Shown here one piece after another: positions 44,258 to 52,977 of a stretch of 55,454 bases of DNA. The translations under genes were made by a program, and so were the position numbers. The notes beneath the pieces are model-generated. The model saw only the letters and a list, made by a program, of their open reading frames with translations, ran no database searches and was not told the origin of the DNA. Numbering within the stretch: position 1 is the first letter of the stretch; every line of letters starts with the position of its first letter. The stretch comes from Methanobacteriota archaeon. GTDB lineage: Archaea; Halobacteriota; Methanomicrobia; Methanomicrobiales; Methanomicrobiaceae. The stretch spans positions 1 to 55,454 of the forward strand of contig JAEWWL010000006.1 of the NCBI GenBank assembly GCA_023396365.1, given 5' to 3'.

Positions 44258-44944
44258 TCAGGGAATTTTTCCCTTAAGCCTGTTTTTGTTTCGTGTGTAG
44301 AGCAGATAGCCTCCGCCAGTGGCTGCTGCAAGCACTGCAAGTGCAGCGACTCCGTATCTGATATCAGTTAAAAATAAAATTTTGACAAACTCTGAGCCAA
44401 GTGCGATAGTATAGCTTCCGATAAGAGAGCCTGCAATAACTGCCGCCATGATATTTTTCCTTGATATTCCTATCATTCTTCCGACAATCGGAGTTGTAAT
44501 CCCTCCTGTTCCCTGAAGAGGAATCACAACAAATATCAAAAGTCCAAATGATGAAAATCTCTCAATCCACCGGTGGCTGTCGAAGAACTCTTCTCCATGC
44601 TCCATAAAGGATTTCATCCACTTGTCCCCGAGAACAGGAATCTTAAGCGCAAGATCGAAATTAAGCACCATAAATGTGGCAGCCACAATATCCATCATTG
44701 CAACAGACGTTCCGATAAGCCACCAGGGCATTCCAAGTGAGATGCCAAGCGGAATTACACTCTCCTTTCCGGCAGGCGGTATGAAATAGATTGCCAAAAG
44801 GCCCATCAGAGTCAAAAAAATCTCGTGGGGGATTATTATATAGATTATCAGGATGTATGCGCCGAGAATTGCAAAAGGAAATGCAAAATTAAAGAGCAGT
44901 TTTCCTGCCCGTGTCATATTTTCTGTAATGCTTTCCTCTGCCAT
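44258..44944 (-). CDS. COG2426 / Sm_multidrug_ex-family membrane protein
   Basis: 228 residues with about six membrane helices and the family marker FIPPAGKESVIPLGISLG near residue 55-72, followed by MPWWLIGTS and later VVIPLQGTGGITTP. The family name 'small multidrug export' is historic; no substrate is proven. A paralogue lies 176 bases upstream on the same strand (45121-45828). ATG 44944. Confidence 0.82.
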   Translation of the reverse strand: MAEESITENMTRAGKLLFNFAFPFAILGAYILIIYIIIPHEIFLTLMGLLAIYFIPPAGKESVIPLGISLGMPWWLIGTSVAMMDIVAATFMVLNFDLALKIPVLGDKWMKSFMEHGEEFFDSHRWIERFSSFGLLIFVVIPLQGTGGITTPIVGRMIGISRKNIMAAVIAGSLIGSYTIALGSEFVKILFLTDIRYGVAALAVLAAATGGGYLLYTRNKNRLKGKIP

Positions 44945-45120
44945 ACTGCTTCATACAGATGGTATCTGTTTGTAGATAAACGCAATCCAGAATATGACGC
45001 CGGATCAGCAGAGAATAAGCGAAAAAAATAAAATCAGCCTGGCAGAAGTTTCTAAAAAAAAATTTAAAAAAAGTATGGAAACCCGGTGAGGCAAATTAAA
45101 TTCCGGCAGGAAATTTATTG

Positions 45121-45828
45121 TTATATCTTCTTTTTAAAGCCGCTTCTAAGCCTCTTTTTCTGCCTGTCCCTTAAGTAGTATGCAGATGCAGCAGCAATCA
45201 TAACGGCTGAAAGAACGGCTGCTGCAATTGCCGGATTGAAGTTGAATAATCCGATTATATATTCAACACCAAGTGCGATTGCAAACGAACCAATGAATGC
45301 ACCTGCTGCGATCGACAAAATAACCTTTAACTTAGAAAGGCCCATCATTCTGCCGACAAGAGTTCCGCCAATTCCGCCTGAGCCCTGAAAAGGAACGATG
45401 ACAAATAAAACTAGCCCTGCCACCGAGACCTTCTCAAGCCATTTGTGTGAAGCAAAAAAGCTCTCGCCGCCGCTCATGACATCCTTTATCCATTTCCCAA
45501 GCAGCGGAATTTTCAGCGCCAGATCAAAGTTCAGCGCCATGAAAAGTCCGCCGCAGATATCCATCACTGTTGTTGACGCGGCAATAAGCCACCATGGAAT
45601 GCCAAGCGCAATTCCAAGAGGAATTATACTCTCCTTTCCTGCCGGAGGAATCAGGTTTAAAAACATAAGCCCCGAAAGCGTTTCAAAGCTCTCAAAGGGC
45701 AGAATTAAAAATGCAAAAAAAAGCCATGCGCCAAAGACTGCGAAGGGGATAAAGAAGTTAAAAAGCAAAAGTCCGGTACGGGAGAGCCGAAAAATACAGG
45801 ATTTTTCGCTCTCCTCACTTGTGCTCAT
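45121..45828 (-). CDS. COG2426 / Sm_multidrug_ex-family membrane protein (second copy)
   Basis: 235 residues, collinear with the 44258-44944 protein: LIPPAGKESIIPLGIALG, IPWWLIAAS, LNFDLALKIPLLGKWIKDV, VIVPFQGSGGIGG. Shared motifs over the whole length show a tandem duplication, already well diverged. It starts 12 bases downstream of the aminotransferase stop on the same strand and may be read through from it. Confidence 0.82.
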   Translation of the reverse strand: MSTSEESEKSCIFRLSRTGLLLFNFFIPFAVFGAWLFFAFLILPFESFETLSGLMFLNLIPPAGKESIIPLGIALGIPWWLIAASTTVMDICGGLFMALNFDLALKIPLLGKWIKDVMSGGESFFASHKWLEKVSVAGLVLFVIVPFQGSGGIGGTLVGRMMGLSKLKVILSIAAGAFIGSFAIALGVEYIIGLFNFNPAIAAAVLSAVMIAAASAYYLRDRQKKRLRSGFKKKI

Positions 45829-45842
45829 CTAAATTCCCTTAC

Positions 45843-46976
45843 TTATATTATATTTTCAATACGGCGCACTGCCTCTTTTAATGTGTCGAGTCCGGCTGCA
45901 TATGAAATTCTGACCCAGCCGGGTGAATTGAATGCACTTCCGGGCGTTGCGGCGACAAGCGCTTCCTCAAGCCACTCTCCGCATACCTTCATGTCATCGT
46001 CATCGACTTTTAAAAAGGCGTAGAAGGCACCGTCTGCGGGGGCAGTCTTAAAGCCGAGACCGTTTAACGCTCCTGTAAGATAGATTCTGCGCCAGTCAAA
46101 CTCCTGCCTCATCTTCTCAACGCAGGTCTGATCCCCTTTTAAGGCTGCAACTCCGCCCCACATTGCAAAAGATGACGGGTGGCTGATTGTGTGCTGCTGA
46201 ACCTTTATCATCGCCTTTGTAATCTCAGATGGTGCATGTGCATATCCAAGCCTCCATCCTGTCATTGCGTAAGCCTTTGAAAAACCGTTTATTGTGATTG
46301 TTCTCTGCTGCATATCGCCAAGGGATGCTATTGAGATGTGCTCTTTATCATAGATGAGCTTTTCATAAATCTCATCAGAAAGAGCAATTAAGTCGTTGTC
46401 CTCGCATATATCCTTTAAGAGATTTATTGAATTTTTGTTGAGCACAGCGCCGGTCGGGTTTGACGGTGTGTTAAAGACAATCATCTTTGTTTTTTTGTTT
46501 ATCTTTTCAAGCAGAGAGTCATCAGCCTGAAAATCCTTTGGATTTAAGGGATGATGAACAGGAGTGCCGCATGCCATCTGAACTGCCGGCTCATAGCTTA
46601 CCCATGACGGATCTAAAATTATAACCTCATCGCCGGGGTTTAGGCATGCCTCCATCGCTTCAGAGATGTTGTTTTTTGCACCGCATGCAATTACAATGTC
46701 TGATGCATTTGCAGGAATGCCGTTGTCTTTTCTAAGCTTCTCACAAACCGCTTCCCTAAGCTCCAAAAGCCCCTGGCTTGCCTCATAATGGGTCTTTCCT
46801 GACTTAAGAGCCTCTATGCAGGCGGCTGTTATATGCTCCGGTGTGTCAAAGTCGGGCTCTCCTATGGAGAGTGAGATTACATCTTTGCCTTCTGATTTTA
46901 ATTTTCTGGCCTTGTCCGCTATTTCAATTGTCGCGGAGGAGGCTATGCCGGATATTTTTTCCGAGAGCTTTTTCAT
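45843..46976 (-). CDS. class I/II (aspartate-type) aminotransferase
   Basis: About 377 residues from ATG 46976 (a Met three codons upstream is an alternative). PLP type I: SLSIGEPDFDTPEHI, IIACGAKNNISEA-like region, FNTPSNPTGAVL, DEIYEKLIYD, Schiff-base Lys in NGFSKAYAMTGWRLGY, and WVRISYAAG with the carboxylate Arg. Closest by look to aspartate/aromatic subgroup I-gamma enzymes. In methanogens such enzymes can also convert cysteate to sulfopyruvate, the step missing from the CoM operon here, but specificity cannot be read from sequence. It follows ribH by 59 bases on the same strand. Confidence 0.9.
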   Translation of the reverse strand: MKKLSEKISGIASSATIEIADKARKLKSEGKDVISLSIGEPDFDTPEHITAACIEALKSGKTHYEASQGLLELREAVCEKLRKDNGIPANASDIVIACGAKNNISEAMEACLNPGDEVIILDPSWVSYEPAVQMACGTPVHHPLNPKDFQADDSLLEKINKKTKMIVFNTPSNPTGAVLNKNSINLLKDICEDNDLIALSDEIYEKLIYDKEHISIASLGDMQQRTITINGFSKAYAMTGWRLGYAHAPSEITKAMIKVQQHTISHPSSFAMWGGVAALKGDQTCVEKMRQEFDWRRIYLTGALNGLGFKTAPADGAFYAFLKVDDDDMKVCGEWLEEALVAATPGSAFNSPGWVRISYAAGLDTLKEAVRRIENII

Positions 46977-47035
46977 GATATGCACGCATCAATGCCGTTT
47001 TATCTGTTCTGGTTTTTTTCCGTTCCACAAAAAAA

Positions 47036-47440
47036 TTATAGTCTCTGGACAAGTTTTACGGCAGATTCAACCGCACGCCTTGCATAGTCAATTCTGTCTG
47101 ATGCCTCAAGGCGTGTCATTCCCGGCCCTGAGATTCCGAGTGTGACAGGCTTGTTGAACTCAAGTGAAAGATCGATTATTTTTCTTGCCGCATGAGATAC
47201 AACAATCTCGTCATGGTGGGTTGCGCCCTCAATCACACAGCCGATTGTTACAACGGCATCAATTTTGTCATCTTTTAGAAGTTTTTTGATTGCAAGGGGC
47301 ATGTCGTATGCACCGGGGACGTAAATTTTTTCCAAAACCTCTGCACCGAGGAATTTTGCGTGCTCTTCTCCTTCGATTTCCATCATATATGTCAGGTCGC
47401 GGTTGAATTCAGCGACTACGAATCCTAATCTTATAGCCAT
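47036..47440 (-). CDS. ribH: 6,7-dimethyl-8-ribityllumazine synthase
   Basis: 134 residues, the short archaeal form. Condenses 5-amino-6-ribitylaminouracil with dihydroxybutanone phosphate. Motifs: FVVAEFNRDLT (substrate pocket), VPGAYDMPLAI, GCVIEGATHHDEIVVS with catalytic His, and GISGPGMTRLEASDR. The riboflavin synthase gene ribC is 5.5 kb away (52978-53439). Confidence 0.94.
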   Translation of the reverse strand: MAIRLGFVVAEFNRDLTYMMEIEGEEHAKFLGAEVLEKIYVPGAYDMPLAIKKLLKDDKIDAVVTIGCVIEGATHHDEIVVSHAARKIIDLSLEFNKPVTLGISGPGMTRLEASDRIDYARRAVESAVKLVQRL

Positions 47441-47544
47441 GATTAATACTTCCTTTATTCAGGTTTGTCTTTTAAATTGTATTATCTTTCTCATCGTAAA
47501 TTTCACCTGAGAGTCCGCCTGAATAAAGCCAAAAGAGAGTGCTT

Positions 47545-48204
47545 TTATTCTAAAGGAATATCTCTGATGATTTTATCAATATCGCTGACGTGCTCGGCGA
47601 GAGTTATAATAAGAAGTTCATCATTGACTTCAATTTTTGGATCATCTGATATGAGATAAAAATCATCACCGCGATATAAACCAATGAATTCGCTTTTCTT
47701 TGGAAGCTGAATTTCTGACAACTGTTTTGCCTTATATCTTTCACCGGCAATAATGCTTATAAAGCGGACATTTCCCTTCATCATTGCTGAAAGCTCAATT
47801 GTGTCTATTCCCAAAAGAGCATGATAGATGCTTACGGATGCGGTCTGCGGAGGATTTACCACATGATGAAAGCCAAGTTTTCTGGCTACATTCATATATT
47901 CTGTTTTTTCTGTTGTGATGATTATCTCGGGAACATTATATCCGCGGGCAATAAGCCCTGTGAGGATGTTGTCCTGATCATGGCTGCCGCATGTAACAAT
48001 GGCATCGGCCTTTTGTATTTCTGCCTTCTCAAGAATCTCAGGACTTGTTCCTTCTGCATTAATTACAGTGCAGTCCAGTTTTTCTGAAAGAATTTCTGCC
48101 AGGGCCGAATCTTTTTCAATTAGAATAACTTCATATCCTCTTTTTATGAGCATAAGTGTTAAGTCAGTTCCAAGTGCACTTGCCCCTACTATTATTACTC
48201 TCAT
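47545..48204 (-). CDS. trkA: Trk potassium uptake regulator TrkA
   Basis: 219 residues: a TrkA-N/RCK Rossmann domain (VIIVGASALGTDLTLMLIKR; DCTVINAEGTS; DAIVTCGSHDQDN) and a TrkA-C domain (RYKAKQLSEIQLP ... DELLIITLAEH). The usual GxGxxG is altered to GASALG. Binds NAD(H)/ATP and gates the TrkH channel on the cytoplasmic side. Start at 48204 (overlapping TrkH's TGA in ATGA), not the longer frame to 48228, which runs into trkH. Confidence 0.9.
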   Translation of the reverse strand: MRVIIVGASALGTDLTLMLIKRGYEVILIEKDSALAEILSEKLDCTVINAEGTSPEILEKAEIQKADAIVTCGSHDQDNILTGLIARGYNVPEIIITTEKTEYMNVARKLGFHHVVNPPQTASVSIYHALLGIDTIELSAMMKGNVRFISIIAGERYKAKQLSEIQLPKKSEFIGLYRGDDFYLISDDPKIEVNDELLIITLAEHVSDIDKIIRDIPLE

Positions 48205-49640
48205 ATTCTGCCTCTCCTCTTTATCCATGTTCGCGGATACAGCAATATAACCAGCGGGATAATTTCAATCCTTCCAAGAAGCATATCCACAATAAGAACA
48301 ATTTTTAGTTCAGAAGGCAGGGCAGCATCTGTAATTCCGCATGAAAGACCAACTGTTCCTATAGCACTTGATACTTCAAAGAGTGCACTCCCGGGTTCAA
48401 AACCATATATAATGAAAATAAAGCATGATATCAGAATTGCCGAAAAGTAAAGAAGGACATAAGTTATTGTGCTGTAAACAATATCTGACTCGATTACTTC
48501 TTTTCCTGCTTTCAAAGGTGTAAGTGCTTCTCTTGGAAGGAAAAACCTGATAAAAACTATATGGATAATTTTCAGGAGGATGATTAAGCGAATTATCTTA
48601 ATGCCTCCCGCTGTAGAACCAACGCATCCGCCAGTCCACATAAGAACGGTCAGGACTGCTTTTGATGCATCAGTGAGCAGTGAGAGATCAACTGTTGAAA
48701 ATCCCGAGGTTGTAAGTGCGGAAAAGGCTTGAAAAAGTGATATTGAAATGCTTTCTTGAAAAAATGAGCTGTCATATATCGTAAAAAAAAGGATGACAAA
48801 TCCTAAGAGAGCAGCGGCGAAGAAATATTTTGTCTGAATGTCTGAAATAAACGCCCTGATATTGCCTGGTGAGAGTGAATACAGGCTGAAATTCATTGCC
48901 CCCATTATACAGCTTAAAGTGATGATAAATGGCAAAAAAATTCCTGAAAATCCGGAAATTGAATTCTCACTGGTAGAAAAGCCGCCTGTTGATACTGACG
49001 ACATTGCATGGCAGAGTGAATCAAATACAGACATTCCTCCAAGAATCAGGAGAATAAACGCAGTTATTGTCAATGCACAATATATTGTCAGTATTGTCTT
49101 TGCTGTTGCATACACAGTCGGCCTGATTTTCTCTTCACTTATATTAACTGAATAAAGCCTGTATGCACTGGCGCCGGGGCTTGCAAAGATTAACATTGCA
49201 ATAATAAGTATCCCGATTCCGCCTGTCCACTGAAGCCACGAGCGTGTAAACAGAAAAACAGGGCCTGCATCTGAAGGTGAAACCGAAAGTCCTGTTGTTG
49301 TAACTCCTGATACCGCCTCAAAAAAAGCATCAAGGAGTGTCATGTCAGTTAAAAAAGAGATTGGAAGCGTGCAGACCGCAGCAAGAAAAGGGAAAATAAA
49401 TGCAGCAAGCAGGACCGCCTCTTTTCTTTCAAGCTCTTCATCGGGAAGAATCCTGCTGACTGCAAGACCAAAGATCATTATCGCTGCAACGATGAGGATA
49501 TAAATTGCGAAAACTGTCACTTCACCGTAAAATAACGCTGCAATAAGAGGTGCAAGAAGAACAAATCCCGATCCGATAATCAGCCTGGAGAGGTATCTGA
49601 GTAAAACTTTCGGCCTGACCGGAGATACGAGTTCATACAT
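48201..49640 (-). CDS. trkH: Trk potassium uptake channel subunit TrkH
   Basis: 479 residues with ten or so membrane helices and four P-loop repeats: AVSGVTTTGLSVS, AMSSVSTGGFSTSE, AFSALTTSGFSTVD and SSAIGTVGLSCG, where the key Gly of the selectivity filter is seen in each. WTGGCVGSTAGGIKI is also diagnostic. Takes up K+ at the cell membrane. Start ATG 49640; a TATA-like aatataaag lies about 35 bases upstream. Confidence 0.94.
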   Translation of the reverse strand: MYELVSPVRPKVLLRYLSRLIIGSGFVLLAPLIAALFYGEVTVFAIYILIVAAIMIFGLAVSRILPDEELERKEAVLLAAFIFPFLAAVCTLPISFLTDMTLLDAFFEAVSGVTTTGLSVSPSDAGPVFLFTRSWLQWTGGIGILIIAMLIFASPGASAYRLYSVNISEEKIRPTVYATAKTILTIYCALTITAFILLILGGMSVFDSLCHAMSSVSTGGFSTSENSISGFSGIFLPFIITLSCIMGAMNFSLYSLSPGNIRAFISDIQTKYFFAAALLGFVILFFTIYDSSFFQESISISLFQAFSALTTSGFSTVDLSLLTDASKAVLTVLMWTGGCVGSTAGGIKIIRLIILLKIIHIVFIRFFLPREALTPLKAGKEVIESDIVYSTITYVLLYFSAILISCFIFIIYGFEPGSALFEVSSAIGTVGLSCGITDAALPSELKIVLIVDMLLGRIEIIPLVILLYPRTWIKRRGRI

Positions 49641-49744
49641 TGCGGGTAACGATAGATATCGGCATTGTGAATATAAAGTTTATGGAAGAGAAAAAAAACA
49701 CCGTTATGTTTACTGATTCAGATTTTTTAAAAAAAACCAGGTTC

Positions 49745-49814
49745 TCCTAAAATTATTAATTATCCTAAAATTATTAATTATCCTAAAATTATTAATTCTT
49801 CTAAAATTATTAAG
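49745..49814 (+). repeat. 18-bp tandem repeat, about four copies
   Basis: Units of tcctaaaattattaatta with starts at 49745, 49763, 49781 and 49799 (the last altered to ttct). It lies in the 258-base gap between the trkH 5' side and the ablB 3' end (49641-49898). Confidence 0.85.
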
Positions 49815-49898
49815 AAAGACATTCTGATATGATATCAGCTAAAAAATTCGTGTGATATGGTGCAGGCATAAATAATCATGAGAATATAAAAATCCGGA

Positions 49899-50789
49899 TT
49901 ATCCGGACAGTTTTTTATACCAGATATTCATTGACTCAAATGATCCGCAGATGTTTGTGTTTTTTGCAAGAGTTCCTGAGAACTTATAGCCGCGTTTGTA
50001 AAACAGCAGGTTTACAGGCAAAAATGTGGCCCGTGCGATTGTATATGAGGTGATAAAACCCCTCTCCTTCATCTCTTTTTCCATGGCATCCAGAAGAAGT
50101 CCTGCAAAGCCCCTTCCCAAAAAATCTTTATCAGTTGCAAAATCAGTCATCTCAACACTTTTTGAGGAAAGATCAGTCTCTGAGGATGCTGCTGCAAGAA
50201 GATTGTCATTTTTCCATATTCCAAAATAAAGAATATTTTCATCCATTGTTCTTTTGATATATGACGGATTTGAAAGCGGAAAGGGATAGCTCTCAAAGAT
50301 TTTCTTAAAAAGGCTGGAAAGTGCTGCCGAATCACAAGGCAAAGCCTGCCTTAAGCTAAAGCCTTTCTCAAGGACTCTTTTTCCTTTATGAAAAAAACCG
50401 TTCTGGTTTTTTTCTTCTGACTGATTTGAAAAATCCCCATTACATCTGCTCCTTAATATCTCATCAGTAATTATTCCTGTCTCCAAAGTGCCTCTTTTTA
50501 AATCATAATATTTCGAGAGGAAATATCCGTCCTCTTCTCCGCCATACATCTTTGGGATTATTCCTTCGCATACATATCCGGATGACAAAAAAGCATCTTT
50601 GTATCTTTTTGGAATCTTTGCAAAAGATTTTGTATAGCCTTTCTCTTCTGCAAGCTTATCGATTTCATCGGTTATCCGTGGATAGTCCGTGCTTTCTGCC
50701 TTCATTAAGTAGACACGGCTGTTTTTTGAGCCATGCTGCACTAATGAATTTAAAAGCAGGCAGACTTTGTCCTCGTCATATTCATTCAT
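49899..50789 (-). CDS. ablB: beta-lysine N6-acetyltransferase
   Basis: 296 residues; C-terminal half is a GNAT fold (VEMTDFATDKDFLGRGFAGL; YTIARATFLPVNLLFYKRGY). Acetylates beta-lysine to N-epsilon-acetyl-beta-lysine, a methanogen osmolyte. Start at 50789: GGTGAAG lies about 7 bases upstream and the ATG overlaps the ablA stop by 8 bases; the longer frame to 50873 runs through ablA and is rejected. Coupled to ablA in one operon. Confidence 0.92.
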   Translation of the reverse strand: MNEYDEDKVCLLLNSLVQHGSKNSRVYLMKAESTDYPRITDEIDKLAEEKGYTKSFAKIPKRYKDAFLSSGYVCEGIIPKMYGGEEDGYFLSKYYDLKRGTLETGIITDEILRSRCNGDFSNQSEEKNQNGFFHKGKRVLEKGFSLRQALPCDSAALSSLFKKIFESYPFPLSNPSYIKRTMDENILYFGIWKNDNLLAAASSETDLSSKSVEMTDFATDKDFLGRGFAGLLLDAMEKEMKERGFITSYTIARATFLPVNLLFYKRGYKFSGTLAKNTNICGSFESMNIWYKKLSG

Positions 50790-52101
50790 CGTCTTCACCG
50801 CGTCTTCCCATCCTCTCGTTGTCTTCCGGGCAGAGTGATATTGTATCGTCATAATCGCAAAGAAGCCTTTCAATTCCGATTGACTTAATCTCAGATGCGT
50901 TGTCCAGCTTTAACTGAAGTGTGCAGTCATCGCATTTCCTGTCGCAGAAGAGCGGCTCGTAGGTGTCAGGCTCTTTGTATGTGCAGATGACTCCTTCGTA
51001 ATTTCTCAGTACAACCTTGTTTGAAGACCACGACATGAGGTAATTTGGCATCAGGGGAATTTTTCCGCCGCCTCCGGGTGCATCAACAACATATGTCGGA
51101 ACTGCAAGACCTGAGGTATGGCCTCTTAAACTTTCGATTATTTCAATTCCTTTGCCGACCGGCGTTCTGAAATGCGAAAGACCCTCTGAGAGATCGCACT
51201 GATACATGTAGTAGGGCCTGACTCTGTTTACAAGGAGCTTTTGGAAAAGAGACTTCATAATTCTCGGACAGTCATTGACTCCTGCCAAAAGCACTGACTG
51301 GTTTCCAAGCACAATTCCGGCGTCAGCAAGCTTATTCAGGGCTCTTGAGGATGAATCTGTAATCTCTCTTGGATGATTGAAGTGAGTGTTAAGCCATAGC
51401 GGGTGATGCCGGCTTAGCATCTCAACAAGACTGTCGTCAATTCTGTATGGAAGAACAACAGGCATTCTGCTTCCGATTCTGACTATCTCAACATGTTTTA
51501 TCTCAGATAATTCCGAGAGAATGAAATCGAGGTAGTCATTCTCAAGCATCAGGGGATCTCCGCCTGAGAGAAGGACATCCCGAATCTGCGGATTATCGCT
51601 TATGTAGTCAAGCCCTTTTTTTATTTCGTCTTTATCCGGTATGTATTCACAATCGCCGACCCTTCTTTTTCTTGTGCAGTGCCGGCAGTACATTGCGCAG
51701 GTGTTGCTAACCATGAAAAGCACCCTGTCAGGATAGCGGTGTGTGATTCCTGCAACCGGGCTGTCAAGGTCTTCAGAGAGGGGATCGTTCATCTCATCCC
51801 TGGTTATTGTAATTTCATGCTCAGAAGGGCAGGACTGCATGAAGATTGGATCATTTTGATAATCTTCAGTCTCAATAAGCGAAAGGTAGTAGGGGGTTAT
51901 TGCCATTGGAAATTTTTCAAGAGTCTTTTTTATTTTCTGCCTCTTCTCTTCTGAAAATTCAATGCCTGTAAGCCTCTCAAATGAAGGGATGTCCCTTACA
52001 GTGTTTTTTATCTGCCATTTCCAGTCTTTCCAGCAGGTAAGCGAATTGCCGCTTTCAATAAGTCCTGCAATTTTTTTCTGGTTTTCTGAATATAATTTCA
52101 T
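50782..52101 (-). CDS. ablA: lysine 2,3-aminomutase
   Basis: 439 residues. Radical SAM enzyme with CAMYCRHCTRKRRVGD (CxxxCxxC for the 4Fe-4S cluster), SGGDPLML (SAM-binding GGDP), PLP Lys in VDAPGGGGKIP, and a C-terminal cysteine cluster CDRKCDDC. Converts L-lysine to L-beta-lysine, the first step of N-epsilon-acetyl-beta-lysine synthesis. Start ATG 52101; the long upstream gap may carry osmotic regulation. Confidence 0.95.
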   Translation of the reverse strand: MKLYSENQKKIAGLIESGNSLTCWKDWKWQIKNTVRDIPSFERLTGIEFSEEKRQKIKKTLEKFPMAITPYYLSLIETEDYQNDPIFMQSCPSEHEITITRDEMNDPLSEDLDSPVAGITHRYPDRVLFMVSNTCAMYCRHCTRKRRVGDCEYIPDKDEIKKGLDYISDNPQIRDVLLSGGDPLMLENDYLDFILSELSEIKHVEIVRIGSRMPVVLPYRIDDSLVEMLSRHHPLWLNTHFNHPREITDSSSRALNKLADAGIVLGNQSVLLAGVNDCPRIMKSLFQKLLVNRVRPYYMYQCDLSEGLSHFRTPVGKGIEIIESLRGHTSGLAVPTYVVDAPGGGGKIPLMPNYLMSWSSNKVVLRNYEGVICTYKEPDTYEPLFCDRKCDDCTLQLKLDNASEIKSIGIERLLCDYDDTISLCPEDNERMGRRGEDDE

Positions 52102-52147
52102 TTCAATCAGTTTTAGTCAGGCAGGCCGGTTTTAAAGGACAATCAGA

Positions 52148-52165
52148 ATCAGGATATATCAAACT
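52148..52165 (-). promoter_or_regulatory. putative TATA box of ablAB
   Basis: Minus-strand TTGATATATCC, about 45-60 bases before the ablA ATG, so a transcript leader of 20-30 bases would result. No clear BRE. The only good TATA-like site close to ablA. Confidence 0.4.
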
Positions 52166-52750
52166 GATAAGACTTTGGGCATCTTTAAAAGTGCCTGCAT
52201 GTTTTTGGTAATTTTTTTTCAGATATCTTTTCATGCCTGCTGATGCAGTGGATGTGCATTTTTTAAGTGTGCAGTTTTTGGCTTTTGAAAAATAAACTGC
52301 CTATAATTTGCAAAAATTTTTGATAATTATCGCACGCATCCGGATAAATGCCCCGGAAATTTACGATAATTACTGCAAGGATTTGCTTTTTAAGGCACGG
52401 ATATTTTTTTAAAAGAGATACTTTTCTATAAAATTACTTTTTTGAAAAATGAGCTCAGACCGTTTAGTATAATAGTGTAATAGAATGGTTTTAGTCTTTT
52501 TTTGTCAGATAAGATGAAGTTCATCCCCCGCTTTGGTTAACAAAATAAATCACAAAAGCGATTTTTTTTATAAAATCTGCCGTGAATTTTTCTTTTAACC
52601 TAAGTTTTATGCAGATAATATCAGGTTTATCTTAATTATATATTTCCATGGCGGCATTAGCGCTGCTATTTCCGTGATGCGTTTTTTTTAATTTTCTTTG
52701 TGATTGCAAGGAAAAAAAGGTGTAATTTTTATTATCTTAATTTTTAATTT

Positions 52751-52976
52751 TTTAAAATTTTTATTTTTTGAATTTTCTTAAATTTTCAAATCTGAATTTT
52801 TATTTTTGAATATTTTTATTTTTGAATATTTTTATTTTTGAATATTTTTATTTTTGAATAGTTTTATTTTTTAAAATTTTTATTTTTTGAATTTTCTTAA
52901 ATTTTCAAATCTGATTTTTAATTTTTGAATATTTTTATTTTTTTAAATTTTTATTTTTTTAAATTTTTATTTTTTT
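52751..52976 (+). repeat. nested repeats: 45-bp direct repeat and 16-bp tandem repeat
   Basis: A 45-base sequence (core tttaaaatttttatt ... ttcaaatctga) occurs at 52751-52795 and again, identical as far as I can read it, at 52870-52914. Between them are four units of atttttatttttgaat, and after the second copy comes a run of attttttatttttttaaa units. All A/T, directly before the ribC 3' end. Confidence 0.85.
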
Positions 52977-52977
52977 A

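Larger units (their letters stand above)
52102..52977. other. 876-base gap upstream of ablA and downstream of ribC, without genes
   Basis: Contains no plausible ORF. Besides the repeats at 52751-52976 it shows the palindrome GATAATTATC (52322-52331) and a second CGATAATTA about 40 bases on (52364-52372), a short hairpin (gcggc-6 nt-gctgc near 52650) just before a run of eight T's, and the ablA TATA-like site. Some of this may be the regulatory region of the osmolyte operon. No tRNA or rRNA seen. Confidence 0.5.

Noticed and set aside
44127..44300. 57-codon ORF on the plus strand
   Set aside because: No ribosome site, and it runs antisense into the end of the COG2426-like gene.
52633..52690. 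Possible small RNA (TATA-like box, short hairpin, run of T's)
   Set aside because: The expected start would fall inside the hairpin, leaving a transcript of about 25 bases; the support is too weak.
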